Below the pieces are notes generated by a model. That model did not search any database and was not told the origin of the DNA. It saw only the letters and a list, made by a program, of their open reading frames with translations. Both the position numbers and the translations under genes were made by a program. DNA of 64,000 bases from Klebsiella ornithinolytica NBRC 105727 = ATCC 31898 (GTDB taxonomy: Bacteria > Pseudomonadota > Gammaproteobacteria > Enterobacterales > Enterobacteriaceae), in assembly GCF_001598295.1 (NCBI RefSeq), contig NZ_BCYR01000002.1:558001-622000 (forward strand), read 5' to 3'. Shown here in pieces: positions 42,212 through 52,225 of this stretch. Every line of letters starts with the position of its first letter. Within the stretch, counting starts at the first letter, position 1.

Positions 42212-43353
42212 CCTTCCATCACAATCCCGACCTGCAAAGTCGCGGCAACATTCCGTGAAGCGCGATAAATATTGTCCGAAGCACCGCGGAAGGCCTCCTC
42301 CAGGCTCGTGATAGTGGTCAGCACGCTGAACACCGCGTCGATACCATACTGATGTACCACGCCGACATCGCGGGCCAGGCTGCCGGCAATACCAATCACC
42401 GGCTTACGGTATTTTTTCGCCACGCTCGCGACGCCGACCGGGACCTTACCGCTAATGCTTTGACTGTCGAGCCTTCCTTCACCGGTCACTACCAGCGAAC
42501 AGTCAAGAATATGCTCTTCCAGATTCAGCGCCTGGGTCACAATCTCGATACCGCTACGTAATTCAGCATTCAGAAATGCCATCAGCGCCGCCCCCATGCC
42601 ACCTGCGGCACCGGCTCCGGCGACCTCTTTGACATCGACACGCAGAGTTCGCTTAATCACATCCGCATAGTGCTCAAGATTACGATCCAGCTCGAGGATC
42701 ATCGCTTCCGTCGCCCCTTTTTGCGGGCCGAAAATCCACGAAGCGCCCGTCTCGCCAGTCAGTGGGTTAGAGACATCGCAGGCCACGTGAATTGAACACT
42801 CCTGCAACCGAACATCCAGTGCGGACAGGTCAATCGAATTCAGGCAGGCAAGGCTGCCACCGCCGTCACCAATATCAACGCCGTTCGCGTCGCGAAGCCG
42901 CGCGCCCAGCGCCTGCACCATCCCTGCGCCACCGTCGTTGGTTGCACTGCCGCCAATGCCAATAATGATCTTTCTCGCCCCATGCTCCAGCGCCTGCAAA
43001 ATCAGCTCACCGGTGCCACGCGAGGTCGTCAACAGCGGATTGCGCTGCGCGGGAGGCACCAGCCCCAGCCCGCTGGCCGCCGCCATTTCAATAAACGCGG
43101 TTTGACCATCCCCGGAAAGCCCCCAGCAGGCATCAACCGGCACCCCCAGCGGCCCCGTCACACAAGCGCTCATTTTGGTTCCCTGTGTCGCGGCGATCAT
43201 CGCCTCAACGGTCCCTTCTCCGCCATCGGCGAGAGGGACCTTCACATAGAGCGCATCGGGGAAAATCTCCCGAAAACCTTTTTCTATAGCCTGTGCAACC
43301 TCAGTGGCCGAGAGGCTTTCTTTATATGAGTCTGGGGCGATTACGATTTTCAT
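42208..43353 (-). CDS. garK: GarK, glycerate 2-kinase
   Basis: GarK phosphorylates D-glycerate to 2-phosphoglycerate, the last step of galactarate/glucarate degradation. The 381-residue protein begins MKIVIAPDSYKESLSA and has the family motifs PLADGGEGTVEAM, IIIGIGGSATNDGGAG and GPQKGATEAMI. The frame extends to 43380, but ATG 43353 gives the E. coli start and length. It is the last gene of garLRK; its stop lies inside the rnpB -35 element. Confidence 0.94.
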   Translation of the reverse strand: MKIVIAPDSYKESLSATEVAQAIEKGFREIFPDALYVKVPLADGGEGTVEAMIAATQGTKMSACVTGPLGVPVDACWGLSGDGQTAFIEMAAASGLGLVPPAQRNPLLTTSRGTGELILQALEHGARKIIIGIGGSATNDGGAGMVQALGARLRDANGVDIGDGGGSLACLNSIDLSALDVRLQECSIHVACDVSNPLTGETGASWIFGPQKGATEAMILELDRNLEHYADVIKRTLRVDVKEVAGAGAAGGMGAALMAFLNAELRSGIEIVTQALNLEEHILDCSLVVTGEGRLDSQSISGKVPVGVASVAKKYRKPVIGIAGSLARDVGVVHQYGIDAVFSVLTTITSLEEAFRGASDNIYRASRNVAATLQVGIVMEG

Positions 43354-43416
43354 AGTTATTAGCCTGACAGTGCCGCGCAAGGCAAGAATTACAGGGCGCT
43401 ATCCGCGCCCTTCTTG

Positions 43417-44301
43417 TTAGCGAGTGACTTCCACTTTCGCCAGTTTTTCGTAGTAGCACGCAAGCGCGCTGTGGTCAGCGGTACCCAGACCGTCAGCGCG
43501 CAGCGCCTGCATCATCTCCATCACCGCCGCGGTCAGCGGCAGCTGCGCCCCCACGCCGTGGGACGTATCCAGCGCATTCGCCAGATCTTTGATATGCAAA
43601 TCGATACGGAAGCCCGGTTTAAAGTTGCGATCCATCACCATCGGCGCTTTGGCATCCAGTACGGTGCTGCCGGCCAGACCGCCGCGGATTGCCTGATACA
43701 CCAGATCCGGGTTCACACCTGCTTTGGTCGCCAGGGTCAATGCTTCAGACATGGCCGCAATATTCAGCGCCACGATCACCTGGTTGGCCAGCTTGGTCAC
43801 GTTGCCCGCACCGATATCGCCGGTATGCACGACAGAACCCGCCATCGCTTTCAGCAGGTCATAATATTGGTCAAAAATCGCTTTATCACCGCCAACCATG
43901 ACCGACAAAGTACCGTCAATGGCCTTCGGCTCGCCGCCGCTGACCGGCGCATCCAGCATATTTACGCCTTTCGCCTTTAGCGCATCGCTGATTTCGCGGC
44001 TCGCCAGCGGAGCAATGGAGCTCATATCAATCAGCACGGTGCCCGGCTTCGCCCCTTCAATAATGCCGCCTTCGCCCAGCGCCACCTCTTTCACATGCGG
44101 AGAGTTCGGCAGCATGGTGATGATCACCTCACACTGTTCAGCTATCGCTTTCGCCGAAGCGGCGGTTTCAGCGCCTGCGGCAATCACTTCTGCGATGGCT
44201 TCCGGATTACGATCGGCAACCACCAGCGAGTAACCCGCTTTGAGGAGGTTTTTACTCATGGGTTTACCCATGATGCCAAGGCCAATAAAACCAACTTTCA
44301 T
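43417..44301 (-). CDS. garR: GarR, tartronate semialdehyde reductase
   Basis: GarR reduces tartronate semialdehyde to D-glycerate with NADH. It is a beta-hydroxyacid dehydrogenase with dinucleotide-binding VGFIGLGIMGKPMSKNLL at the start, substrate motif DAPVSGGEPKAI near residue 118 and catalytic lysine in GAGNVTKLANQ (about residue 170). I chose MKVGFIGLG at 44301 (294 residues); MTMKVGF two codons earlier (44307) is an alternative. The open frame extends further but overlaps garL. Confidence 0.93.
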   Translation of the reverse strand: MKVGFIGLGIMGKPMSKNLLKAGYSLVVADRNPEAIAEVIAAGAETAASAKAIAEQCEVIITMLPNSPHVKEVALGEGGIIEGAKPGTVLIDMSSIAPLASREISDALKAKGVNMLDAPVSGGEPKAIDGTLSVMVGGDKAIFDQYYDLLKAMAGSVVHTGDIGAGNVTKLANQVIVALNIAAMSEALTLATKAGVNPDLVYQAIRGGLAGSTVLDAKAPMVMDRNFKPGFRIDLHIKDLANALDTSHGVGAQLPLTAAVMEMMQALRADGLGTADHSALACYYEKLAKVEVTR

Positions 44302-44335
44302 TGTCATGTCTTTATCTCTCTTGTTCCGGTGGCGG

Positions 44336-45106
44336 TTATTTCTTAAAGGAATCAGCCAGTTTCTGCGTGGCGGAGCGGAATACGCCCAGATCGCTGCCGA
44401 CGGCGACAAAGGTCGCGCCCCATTCCAGATAACGACGCGCATCCGCTTCTACCGGCGCCAGAATACCGCTCGGCTTGCCGTGCTTTTTCGCGCTCGCAAA
44501 GATGTGCTGGATAGCCTGCTGGACCTGCGGGTGAGAGGCGTTGCCCAGATGTCCCAGCGCGGCGGCCAGGTCGCTTGGGCCGACAAAAATACCGTCAACG
44601 CCCGCAGTCGCGGCAATCGCATCGACATTATCCACCCCCTGCTGGCTTTCAATTTGTACCAGGAGGGTGATGTTTTGGTTCGACTGCGCGAAGTAATCCG
44701 GCACCGTGCCAAACATGTTGGCGCGGTGCGACACGGAAACGCCGCGAATTCCTTCTGGCGGATAGCGCGTGGCGGCGACAGCGTCGAGCGCTTCCTTTTC
44801 GCTTTCCACAAACGGGATCAAAAAGTTATAGAAACCAATATCCAGCAGGCGCTTAATGATCACCGGCTCGTTAGTCGGTACGCGCACAACCGGCGCGCTG
44901 ACGCTGCCTTTCAGCGCCATCAACTGGGGGATAAAGGTGGAGATATCGTTCGGCGCATGTTCGCCGTCCAGCACCAGCCAGTCGAAACCGGCCAGGCCTA
45001 ATACTTCTGTCGTGATGGGGCTGGCCAGGGCGGACCAGCAACCAATTTGAATCTGATGCGCCGCCAGGGCCGCCTTAAATTTGTTCGGGAAGATATCGTT
45101 ATTCAT
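44336..45106 (-). CDS. garL: GarL, 5-keto-4-deoxy-D-glucarate aldolase
   Basis: GarL cleaves 5-keto-4-deoxy-D-glucarate (and 2-keto-3-deoxyglucarate) to pyruvate and tartronate semialdehyde. The 256-residue protein is a class II HpcH/HpaI aldolase TIM barrel; [12 protein letters not shown] carries the metal-ligand region, [13 protein letters not shown] the Mg2+-binding Glu and [14 protein letters not shown] the phosphate loop. ATG 45106 follows a GTG that could also start; the ATG matches E. coli. In E. coli garP precedes garL; here garL is first in the operon. Confidence 0.94.
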   Translation of the reverse strand: MNNDIFPNKFKAALAAHQIQIGCWSALASPITTEVLGLAGFDWLVLDGEHAPNDISTFIPQLMALKGSVSAPVVRVPTNEPVIIKRLLDIGFYNFLIPFVESEKEALDAVAATRYPPEGIRGVSVSHRANMFGTVPDYFAQSNQNITLLVQIESQQGVDNVDAIAATAGVDGIFVGPSDLAAALGHLGNASHPQVQQAIQHIFASAKKHGKPSGILAPVEADARRYLEWGATFVAVGSDLGVFRSATQKLADSFKK

Positions 45107-45411
45107 CACTTATACCTTGTCACTCAACCGTTAATTATTTCTGCAGTTACACATATTGAATGTGGTCGACAATAAACGGATAGCCAATCATTGCTATCAG
45201 GCCGAACATTCAATGAAGATTAGCGCTGCGTTGAATAAGCGCATTGCACTTCATTTATTTATTTTTGGTGTGCCTCTTAATTGTTTATAAACCGATATCA
45301 GAAGCACTCGATTTACTCATCTGGCGCATAGCAAGCATGACTCAGTATAATCAGCTGGCGGTCATAGAACACCGTGCAAAAAACCCATAAAATATAATAA
45401 ATAATCATTAT

Positions 45412-45453
45412 AACTGTGCATACGCCATAATCAGTGGGCGCTGATGCACAGTT
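45412..45453. promoter_or_regulatory. Strong inverted repeat, candidate CdaR operator
   Basis: AACTGTGCAT and its exact complement ATGCACAGTT flank 22 bases that contain a further pair CGCC (45423-45426) and GGCG (45437-45440). It lies midway between garL and garD. CdaR (SdaR) is the known activator of gar genes; whether this is its site is inference, and an RNA hairpin is also possible. Confidence 0.4.
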
Positions 45454-45495
45454 CCAGTGTTTTCCCTTGGCAGCGGTTTTGCTCCCGCGACAATG

Positions 45496-45511
45496 AGTGA
45501 CTGGGATCACA
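45496..45511. promoter_or_regulatory. Candidate CRP site upstream of garD
   Basis: AGTGA, six bases (CTGGGA), then TCACA match the CRP consensus at 9 of 10 core positions with correct spacing, 107 bp before the garD start. Confidence 0.6.
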
Positions 45512-45617
45512 CATCCAAATCAAAACACCTGACATTCTTTGCCGAAGAAATTCGTTCATCAGAAACTGAATAGCCGTTTTATTTTATTATTCGCACCTTG
45601 CTGGAGAATACTGGACA

Positions 45618-47189
45618 ATGGCCGACATTGAAATCAGACAGGAATCGCCGACGGCGTTTTATATAAAAGTACACCAAACGGATAATGTAGCGATTATTGT
45701 TAACGATCGAGGTTTAAAAGCCGGAACGCGTTTCCCTGACGGACTGACGCTCATCGAACATATCCCGCAAGGTCACAAAGTAGCATTGATTGATATTCCT
45801 GTACGCGGTGAAATCATCCGCTATGGCGAAGTCATTGGCTACGCGGTGCGCGACATCCCGCAGGGTAGCTGGATTGAGGAATCGCTGGTTGAACTGCCGA
45901 AAGCGCCGCCGCTGAACACGCTACCGCTGGCAAACAAAGTTCCGGAGCCTCTGCCTGCGCTGACCGGTTACACCTTTGAAGGGTATCGCAACGCCGATGG
46001 CAGCGTCGGCACCAGAAACCTGCTCGGTATCACTACCAGCGTGCACTGCGTCGCGGGCGTCGTCGACTATGTGGTGAAAATTATTGAACGAGACCTGCTG
46101 CCGAAATACCCGAATGTCGACGGTGTGGTCGGTCTCAACCACCTGTATGGCTGCGGCGTGGCGATCAACGCCCCGGCTGCCGTGATCCCTATTCGCACGA
46201 TCCATAATCTGGCGCTAAACCCCAATTTCGGCGGTGAAGTCATGGTGGTTGGGCTCGGCTGTGAAAAGCTCCAGCCGGAACGCCTGCTCCAGGGCACCGA
46301 AGATGTTCAGCCCATCGCCGTCGACAGCGCCAGTATCATCCGCCTGCAGGATGAACAGCATGTCGGGTTCCAGTCAATGGTTGACGATATTTTGCAGGTA
46401 GCGGAACGGCATCTGACAAAACTGAATGCCCGCCAGCGTGAAACCTGTCCGGCCTCTGAGCTGGTGGTGGGCATGCAGTGCGGCGGCAGCGATGCCTTTT
46501 CCGGCGTGACCGCCAATCCGGCGGTGGGCTACGCTTCCGATCTGCTGGTCCGCTGCGGCGCCACCGTCATGTTCTCTGAGGTCACTGAGGTTCGCGATGC
46601 TATCCATCTGCTGACGCCGCGGGCGATCAACGAAGAAGTGGGTAAGCGTCTGCTCGAAGAGATGGCCTGGTACGATAACTACCTCGATTCAGGTCAAACC
46701 GATCGCAGCGCCAATCCCTCCCCCGGTAATAAGAAGGGCGGCCTGGCGAACGTAGTGGAAAAGGCGCTGGGTTCGATCGCCAAATCCGGCAAGAGCGCGA
46801 TTGCCGAGGTCCTCTCACCAGGCCAGCGCCCAACCAAACGCGGCCTGATCTTTGCGGCTACCCCGGCCAGCGACTTTGTCTGCGGCACTCAGCAGGTTGC
46901 TTCGGGGATTACGGTTCAGGTGTTTACAACCGGGCGCGGCACGCCGTATGGTCTGGTCGCCGTGCCGGTCATCAAGATGGCAACCCGCACCGAGCTGGCA
47001 AACCGCTGGTATGACTTAATGGATATCAACGCCGGGACTATCGCCACCGGCGAAGAGACGATTGAAGAGGTTGGCCAGAAGCTGTTCGGGTTTATTCTTG
47101 ATGTCGCCAGCGGCCGTAAGAAAACCTTCTCCGATCGGTGGGGCCTGTATAATCAGCTGGCGGTCTTTAACCCGGCGCCGGTGACCTGA
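45618..47189 (+). CDS. garD: GarD, galactarate dehydratase
   Basis: GarD dehydrates galactarate to 5-keto-4-deoxy-D-glucarate, the substrate of GarL. The 523-residue protein equals the E. coli length. It has an N-terminal SAF-type domain (residues 1-100), then the UxaA/GarD region with [30 protein letters not shown] and [20 protein letters not shown]. It is paralogous to uxaA in this window. It is divergent from garLRK and followed by a bidirectional hairpin. Confidence 0.95.
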   Translation: MADIEIRQESPTAFYIKVHQTDNVAIIVNDRGLKAGTRFPDGLTLIEHIPQGHKVALIDIPVRGEIIRYGEVIGYAVRDIPQGSWIEESLVELPKAPPLNTLPLANKVPEPLPALTGYTFEGYRNADGSVGTRNLLGITTSVHCVAGVVDYVVKIIERDLLPKYPNVDGVVGLNHLYGCGVAINAPAAVIPIRTIHNLALNPNFGGEVMVVGLGCEKLQPERLLQGTEDVQPIAVDSASIIRLQDEQHVGFQSMVDDILQVAERHLTKLNARQRETCPASELVVGMQCGGSDAFSGVTANPAVGYASDLLVRCGATVMFSEVTEVRDAIHLLTPRAINEEVGKRLLEEMAWYDNYLDSGQTDRSANPSPGNKKGGLANVVEKALGSIAKSGKSAIAEVLSPGQRPTKRGLIFAATPASDFVCGTQQVASGITVQVFTTGRGTPYGLVAVPVIKMATRTELANRWYDLMDINAGTIATGEETIEEVGQKLFGFILDVASGRKKTFSDRWGLYNQLAVFNPAPVT

Positions 47190-47227
47190 TTGCCCCTCGG
47201 GCGGCACGGTGCCAGCCGCCTGACCTC

Positions 47228-47256
47228 AGACCCTCTCCCCCTCGGGAAGGGGGTCT
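47228..47256. terminator. Bidirectional terminator between garD and agaR
   Basis: AGACCC at 47228-47233 pairs with GGGTCT at 47251-47256, enclosing CCCC and GGGG runs. The stem touches the agaR stop codon and separates the two convergent genes. Confidence 0.6.
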
Positions 47257-48076
47257 ATGCCGCGTCCTGGCGCTTCACCAGTCGCACATCAATCCCGCTC
47301 TTGCGCAGCCCTTCCAGACTTTCCGTCGGAATGCCTTCATCGACAATAATCATATCAATGCGTTGCGTATCGATGATCTTATGCAGACTCGAACGATTAA
47401 ATTTGGTGGAATCGGTGACGACGATAATGCGTTCCGCCACTTCACACATCCGCCGGTTCAGGCGGGCTTCATCTTCATTGTGGGTACTCACACCGCGATC
47501 GAGGTCGATGGCGTCGACGCCGAGAAAAAGCATATCGAAGTGGTAATTCAGTAAAGACTGCTCGGCCTGATCGCCATAAAACGACTGCGACTGACGGCGC
47601 AGATGTCCCCCGGTCATTAACAGTTCCACCCCTTCAGCATCCAGCAGCGCATTCGCCACATTCATCCCATTGGTCATCGCAATAATGTCCGTATGTTGAT
47701 GCAACAGACGGGCGATTTCATAGGTGGTGGTCCCGGAATCGAGAATAATACGATGCCCCGGTTGAATCAGTTCTACCGCCGCCCGCGCGATGCTGCGCTT
47801 CACCGCGGTATTGAGCGAACTTTTATCTTCCACCGACGGTTCGGGAGCCGGCATTGTCCCGTCGCAGATCAGCGCGCCGCCGTAAGCGCGAACCGCAATT
47901 CCTTGTTTTTCAAGGAAGGCCAGATCGTTGCGAATCGTCACCGTCGAGACACCGTATAAAAGAGAAAGATCGTTCACCTGCACGCTTCCCTGCTGCCGTA
48001 AGCGCTGGATAATCTGCTCACGCCTTTCACTGGTGCCGCTGATGCGCTTATCTGCAGAAGAGTCGGTACCGCTCAT
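47255..48076 (-). CDS. agaR: AgaR, DeoR-family repressor of the aga genes
   Basis: AgaR represses genes for N-acetylgalactosamine use. The 273-residue protein has an N-terminal helix-turn-helix (about residues 20-70, [20 protein letters not shown]) and a sugar-phosphate-binding C-terminal domain ([30 protein letters not shown]). [11 protein letters not shown] at 48076 is the preferred start; longer forms run into the operator region. Seven sites matching the known AgaR consensus lie before kbaZ/agaR and before agaS. Confidence 0.93.
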   Translation of the reverse strand: MSGTDSSADKRISGTSERREQIIQRLRQQGSVQVNDLSLLYGVSTVTIRNDLAFLEKQGIAVRAYGGALICDGTMPAPEPSVEDKSSLNTAVKRSIARAAVELIQPGHRIILDSGTTTYEIARLLHQHTDIIAMTNGMNVANALLDAEGVELLMTGGHLRRQSQSFYGDQAEQSLLNYHFDMLFLGVDAIDLDRGVSTHNEDEARLNRRMCEVAERIIVVTDSTKFNRSSLHKIIDTQRIDMIIVDEGIPTESLEGLRKSGIDVRLVKRQDAA

Positions 48077-48093
48077 AAGTATTCCTTTCATCA

Positions 48094-48117
48094 AATCTTT
48101 CGTTTCATTTCGTTTGG
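48094..48117 (+). promoter_or_regulatory. AgaR operator upstream of agaR
   Basis: The core TTTCGTTTCATTTCGTTTGG matches the E. coli AgaR consensus (TTTCRTTTYRTTT, as I recall it) without mismatch. It is 18 bp upstream of the agaR start, as needed for autoregulation. Confidence 0.75.
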
Positions 48118-48189
48118 TCTATTAACACCTTTCTTTTAACGGAATGCAAGCCCCATAAAGGCAGAGAGCAGCGCAACGCCCCTCGCTGA

Positions 48190-48213
48190 AACCTTTCATT
48201 ATGTTTCTTTTGT
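48190..48213 (+). promoter_or_regulatory. AgaR operator in the agaR–kbaZ region
   Basis: The core TTTCATTATGTTTCTTTTGT follows the AgaR consensus with one clear mismatch. It lies 137 bp before kbaZ. Confidence 0.6.
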
Positions 48214-48233
48214 GAAACAGATCGGAAAACCAT

Positions 48234-48295
48234 TATCTTTCGTTTTATTTTTACATCACCATGATGCAGTATTAAATGAAACAAAACGAAAGATT
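48234..48295. promoter_or_regulatory. Two AgaR-type operators upstream of kbaZ
   Basis: Two sites face each other. At 48238-48250 TTTCGTTTTATTT matches the consensus core. At 48272-48295 the minus strand reads TTTCGTTTTGTTTCATTT. They flank the probable kbaZ promoter, which fits repression by looping or blocking. Confidence 0.65.
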
Positions 48296-48326
48296 AATCT
48301 CATTACCATCCGAAATGGAGAGGAAA

Positions 48327-49622
48327 GTGAAACATCTGACAAAAATGGTGGCGCAGCATAAACAAGGTAGAGGCAACGGTATTTATGCCGTCTGTTCCGC
48401 CCATCCACTGGTACTTGAGGCCGCCATTCGTTACGCCCGGGCGCAGCAAACCCCGTTACTGATTGAAGCCACATCCAATCAGGTCGATCAGTTCGGCGGT
48501 TATACCGGCATGACGCCGGCCGATTTCCGCGGTTTTGTCCACCAGCTCGCCGACTCGCTCGATTTTCCCCAATCACAGCTGATCCTCGGCGGCGATCACC
48601 TTGGGCCCAACCGCTGGCAAACCCTGCCTGCCGCCCAGGCGATGGCGAATGCCGATGATTTAATAAAAAGCTACGTCGCCGCCGGTTTTAAGAAGATCCA
48701 CCTCGATTGCAGTATGTCCTGCGAAGGTGATCCGCTGCCGTTAACCGATGACATCGTCGCTGAACGCGCCGCGCGCCTGGCCGCGGTGGCGGAAGAGACC
48801 TGCCGTGAACGTTTCGGTGAATCTGACCTGGTCTACGTCATCGGCACCGAAGTCCCCGTCCCAGGCGGGGCTCATGAAACCCTGACCGAGCTACAGGTTA
48901 CGACGCCTGATGCCGCGCGTGCGACGCTGGAAGCACATCGACATGCCTTTGAGCTACGCGGGCTGACCCACATCTGGCCACGTATCATCGGATTAGTGGT
49001 CCAGCCTGGCGTCGAATTCGATCACACGCATATTATCGACTATCAACCCCAGCGAGCCGAAGCGCTTAGCGCCATGGTTGAAGACTATGACGCGCTGGTC
49101 TTTGAAGCCCACTCGACCGATTACCAGACGCCGCAGGCGCTGCGGCAGCTGGTTAAAGATCACTTTGCTATTTTGAAGGTTGGCCCGGCGCTCACCTTCG
49201 CCCTGCGTGAAGCGCTGTTCTCACTGGCGGCAATAGAGGAGGAGCTGCTGCCTGCGAAGGCCTGCTCCGGGCTGCGTCAGGTGCTGGAAAACGTGATGCT
49301 CGATCGCCCGGAATACTGGCAAAACCACTATCACGGCGATGGTCATGCGCGACGTCTGGCGCGAGGCTATAGCTATTCAGACCGCGTGCGCTACTACTGG
49401 CCGGATCGGCAAATCGATGAGGCGTTTGCCCGCCTGGTGCGTAATCTCGCGGACTGGCCGCTCCCGCTGCCGCTCCTCAGTCAGTATATGCCGCTGCAGT
49501 ACATCAAAGTTCGCGAGGGCGATCTCAAGGCGGAGCCGCGAGAACTCATCCTCGATCACATTCAGGACATACTGCAGCAGTACCACGCCGCCTGTGTGGG
49601 CGTTACGTCCCATAACGCATAA
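48327..49622 (+). CDS. kbaZ: KbaZ, tagatose-1,6-bisphosphate aldolase non-catalytic subunit
   Basis: KbaZ (AgaZ) stabilises the KbaY aldolase. The 431-residue protein begins [18 protein letters not shown] and contains [15 protein letters not shown] and [11 protein letters not shown]. The GTG at 48327 with GGAGAGGAA just upstream gives the E. coli N terminus; upstream in-frame ATGs (48276, 48315) lack a ribosome-binding site and run into the operators. It heads the operon kbaZ-agaVWEF-agaA, while its partner kbaY is at the far end of the cluster. Confidence 0.93.
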   Translation: MKHLTKMVAQHKQGRGNGIYAVCSAHPLVLEAAIRYARAQQTPLLIEATSNQVDQFGGYTGMTPADFRGFVHQLADSLDFPQSQLILGGDHLGPNRWQTLPAAQAMANADDLIKSYVAAGFKKIHLDCSMSCEGDPLPLTDDIVAERAARLAAVAEETCRERFGESDLVYVIGTEVPVPGGAHETLTELQVTTPDAARATLEAHRHAFELRGLTHIWPRIIGLVVQPGVEFDHTHIIDYQPQRAEALSAMVEDYDALVFEAHSTDYQTPQALRQLVKDHFAILKVGPALTFALREALFSLAAIEEELLPAKACSGLRQVLENVMLDRPEYWQNHYHGDGHARRLARGYSYSDRVRYYWPDRQIDEAFARLVRNLADWPLPLPLLSQYMPLQYIKVREGDLKAEPRELILDHIQDILQQYHAACVGVTSHNA

Positions 49623-49641
49623 CAACGAAGAGGAAAACGCG

Positions 49642-50115
49642 ATGCCAAACATTGTCTTAAGCCGTATTGATGAACGTTTGATCCACGGTCAGGTAGGTGT
49701 CCAGTGGGTCGGATTTGCGGGAGCAAACCTGGTACTGGTGGCCAATGATGAGGTTGCTGAAGACCCGGTGCAGCAAAACCTGATGGAAATGGTCCTGGCA
49801 GAAGGGATCGCCGTACGCTTCTGGTCACTGCAAAAGGTTATCGACAATATCCACCGCGCCGCCGATCGACAAAAGATTCTACTGGTCTGCAAAACGCCAG
49901 CAGATTTCTTACGCCTGGTCGAAGGCGGCGTTCCCGTCACACGTATCAACGTAGGCAATATGCACTACGCCAATGGCAAACAACACATTGCCAAAACGGT
50001 TTCTGTAGACGCTGACGATATTGCGGCGTTTAACGGCCTGAAGGCCGCCGGGGTGGAATGCTTTGTTCAGGGCGTTCCGACAGAACCCGCTTTGGATCTC
50101 TTTAAACTACTCTGA
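49642..50115 (+). CDS. agaV: AgaV, GalNAc PTS enzyme IIB
   Basis: AgaV is the phosphotransfer IIB subunit of the N-acetylgalactosamine PTS, of the mannose (PTS-Man) family. The 157-residue protein has the active histidine in SRIDERLIHGQVGVQW (about residue 15). AGAGGAAAA precedes the ATG. It accepts phosphate from AgaF and passes it to sugar carried by AgaW and AgaE. Gaps to its neighbours are under 20 bp. Confidence 0.93.
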   Translation: MPNIVLSRIDERLIHGQVGVQWVGFAGANLVLVANDEVAEDPVQQNLMEMVLAEGIAVRFWSLQKVIDNIHRAADRQKILLVCKTPADFLRLVEGGVPVTRINVGNMHYANGKQHIAKTVSVDADDIAAFNGLKAAGVECFVQGVPTEPALDLFKLL

Positions 50116-50125
50116 GGGATTCATA

Positions 50126-50905
50126 ATGGAAATCAGTCTGTTGCAGGCATTTGCGTTGGGCATTCTGGCCTTTATTGCGGGCCTGGATATGTTCAATGGT
50201 TTGACACATATGCACCGTCCGGTGGTGCTCGGCCCGCTGGTTGGCCTGATTCTGGGCGATCTGCATACCGGCATTTTAACCGGCGGTACGCTGGAACTGG
50301 TCTGGATGGGGCTGGCACCGCTGGCCGGCGCTCAGCCGCCAAACGTGATTATCGGTACCATCGTCGGCACCACCTTTGCCATTACTACCGGCGTGAAACC
50401 TGACGTTGCCGTCGGTGTCGCCGTGCCCTTCGCCGTCGCAGTACAAATGGGGATCACCTTCCTGTTCTCGGTGATGTCAGGGGTGATGTCTCGCTGCGAC
50501 CGTATGGCAGCGAATGCTGATACCCGCGGTATTGAACGGGTTAACTATCTGGCGCTGCTGGCGCTGGGGATTTTCTATTTTCTCTGTGCTTTTCTGCCGA
50601 TCTATTTCGGCGCGGAACATGCGAAAACGGCCATTGATGTTCTACCTGAGCGCCTGATTGACGGTCTCGGCGTGGCTGGCGGCATTATGCCTGCTATCGG
50701 CTTCGCTGTTCTGCTGAAAATCATGATGAAAAACGTCTATATCCCCTATTTTATCATCGGTTTTGTCGCCGCTGCCTGGCTGAAGCTACCGGTGCTGGCC
50801 ATTGCCGCCGCGGCGCTGGCAATGGCGTTAATAGACCTGCTGCGTAAATCTCCTGAACCGACTGCTTCTGCGGCACAGAAAGAGGAATTCGAAGATGGCA
50901 TCTAA
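50126..50905 (+). CDS. agaW: AgaW, GalNAc PTS enzyme IIC
   Basis: AgaW is the membrane IIC subunit of the PTS-Man-type GalNAc importer. The 259-residue protein has about seven hydrophobic segments and the family motif GGTLELVWMGLAPLAGAQPP near residue 55. In E. coli K-12 agaW is truncated by a deletion; here it is full length, as in E. coli C. It overlaps agaE by 11 bases. Confidence 0.92.
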   Translation: MEISLLQAFALGILAFIAGLDMFNGLTHMHRPVVLGPLVGLILGDLHTGILTGGTLELVWMGLAPLAGAQPPNVIIGTIVGTTFAITTGVKPDVAVGVAVPFAVAVQMGITFLFSVMSGVMSRCDRMAANADTRGIERVNYLALLALGIFYFLCAFLPIYFGAEHAKTAIDVLPERLIDGLGVAGGIMPAIGFAVLLKIMMKNVYIPYFIIGFVAAAWLKLPVLAIAAAALAMALIDLLRKSPEPTASAAQKEEFEDGI

Positions 50906-51773
50906 TCAAACCACTCTGCCAGGCGTCTCCGCTCCTGAAGAGACGTTGCTTTCCGGCGTGAATGAAAACGTCTACGAAGACCAGAGTCTCGGTGCGGAGC
51001 TGACGAAAAAAGACATTAACCGCGTCGCCTGGCGGTCCATGCTTTTACAGGCCTCGTTCAACTATGAACGTATGCAGGCTTCAGGCTGGCTGTACGGTCT
51101 GCTGCCCGCGTTGAAAAAGATCCATACCAATCAACGCGACCTGGCACGAGCCATGAAAGGGCATATGGGGTTCTTCAACACCCATCCTTTTCTGGTGACT
51201 TTTGTTATCGGCATCATTCTCGCCATGGAACGTTCCAAGCAGGATGTCAACAGCATTCAGAGCACCAAAATTGCCGTGGGTGCCCCGCTCGGCGGGATTG
51301 GCGATGCAATGTTCTGGCTGACGCTACTGCCCATTTGCGGCGGGATTGGGGCCAGCCTCGCGCTACAAGGCTCTATCCTCGGCGCGGTGGTGTTTATTGT
51401 GCTGTTTAACGTGGTACATCTCGGATTGCGCTTTGGTCTTGCACACTACGCGTATCATATGGGCGTGGCGGCGATCCCTTTGATTAAAGCCAATACCAAA
51501 AAAGTCGGACACGCGGCGTCTATTGTTGGCATGACGGTCATTGGCGCGCTGGTGGCCACCTATGTCCGTCTCAGCACTACGCTGGAGATCACCGCGGGTG
51601 ATGCGGTGGTGAAACTGCAAACCGATGTCATCGATAAACTGATGCCGGCGTTTCTTCCACTGGTTTATACCCTGACCATGTTCTGGCTGGTGCGTCGCGG
51701 CTGGAGTCCGCTGCGCCTCATCGCGCTCACCGTTGTGCTGGGCGTTGTGGGTAAATTCTGCCACTTCCTGTAA
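50895..51773 (+). CDS. agaE: AgaE, GalNAc PTS enzyme IID
   Basis: AgaE is the IID subunit of the GalNAc PTS. The 292-residue protein has the IID landmarks MLLQASFNYERMQASGW near residue 45, VGAPLGGIGDAMFWLTLLPI near residue 130, and hydrophobic C-terminal segments. With AgaW it forms the membrane complex. The start overlaps the end of agaW. Confidence 0.93.
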   Translation: MASNQTTLPGVSAPEETLLSGVNENVYEDQSLGAELTKKDINRVAWRSMLLQASFNYERMQASGWLYGLLPALKKIHTNQRDLARAMKGHMGFFNTHPFLVTFVIGIILAMERSKQDVNSIQSTKIAVGAPLGGIGDAMFWLTLLPICGGIGASLALQGSILGAVVFIVLFNVVHLGLRFGLAHYAYHMGVAAIPLIKANTKKVGHAASIVGMTVIGALVATYVRLSTTLEITAGDAVVKLQTDVIDKLMPAFLPLVYTLTMFWLVRRGWSPLRLIALTVVLGVVGKFCHFL

Positions 51774-51790
51774 AAACAAAGAGGTATTCG

Positions 51791-52225
51791 ATGTTAGGCA
51801 TTATTTTGACGGGGCATGGCGGCTTTGCCAGCGGTATGGAAATGGCGATGAAACAAATTCTGGGTGAACAATCGCAGTTTATTGCCATCGACTTTCCAGA
51901 AACCTCAACCACGGCCCTGCTGACTGCGCAGCTTGAGCAGGCAGTCAACGCACTGGATGCTCAGGACGATATCGTTTTTCTGACCGATCTCCTGGGGGGA
52001 ACCCCCTTTCGCGTAGCCTCGACGCTGGCAATGCAAAAAACCGGGCGCGAGGTGATTACCGGCACGAATTTGCAGCTACTGCTTGAAATGGTGCTGGAAC
52101 GCGAGGGGCTGAACAGCGAAGCGTTTCGCCTGCAGGCGCTGGAATGCGGGCATCGCGGGTTAACCAGCCTGGTCGATGAACTGGCGCGCTGTCGCGAAGA
52201 AAAACCGGTTGAGGAAGGAATATGA
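51791..52225 (+). CDS. agaF: AgaF, GalNAc PTS enzyme IIA
   Basis: AgaF takes phosphate from HPr for the GalNAc PTS. The 144-residue protein is a PTS-Man IIA domain with the phosphorylated histidine in ILTGHGGFASGMEMA (about residue 9) and FLTDLLGGTPFRVAS near residue 65. AAAGAGGTA precedes the ATG, and its end overlaps agaA by 4 bases (ATGA). Confidence 0.93.
   Translation: MLGIILTGHGGFASGMEMAMKQILGEQSQFIAIDFPETSTTALLTAQLEQAVNALDAQDDIVFLTDLLGGTPFRVASTLAMQKTGREVITGTNLQLLLEMVLEREGLNSEAFRLQALECGHRGLTSLVDELARCREEKPVEEGI

Larger units (their letters stand above)
45107..45617. other. garL–garD divergent region, garP absent (511 bp)
   Basis: The E. coli galactarate transporter gene garP would lie next to garL here, but no reading frame, start or remnant of it is visible. 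The interval is AT-rich. It contains a perfect 10-bp inverted repeat (45412-45421 with 45444-45453) and a good CRP site (45496-45511), described separately, and should hold both divergent promoters. Confidence 0.6.

Noticed and set aside
45107-45617. A decayed garP pseudogene
   Set aside because: I read this region in all frames and found no stretch resembling a major-facilitator transporter; the DNA is AT-rich and full of stops.
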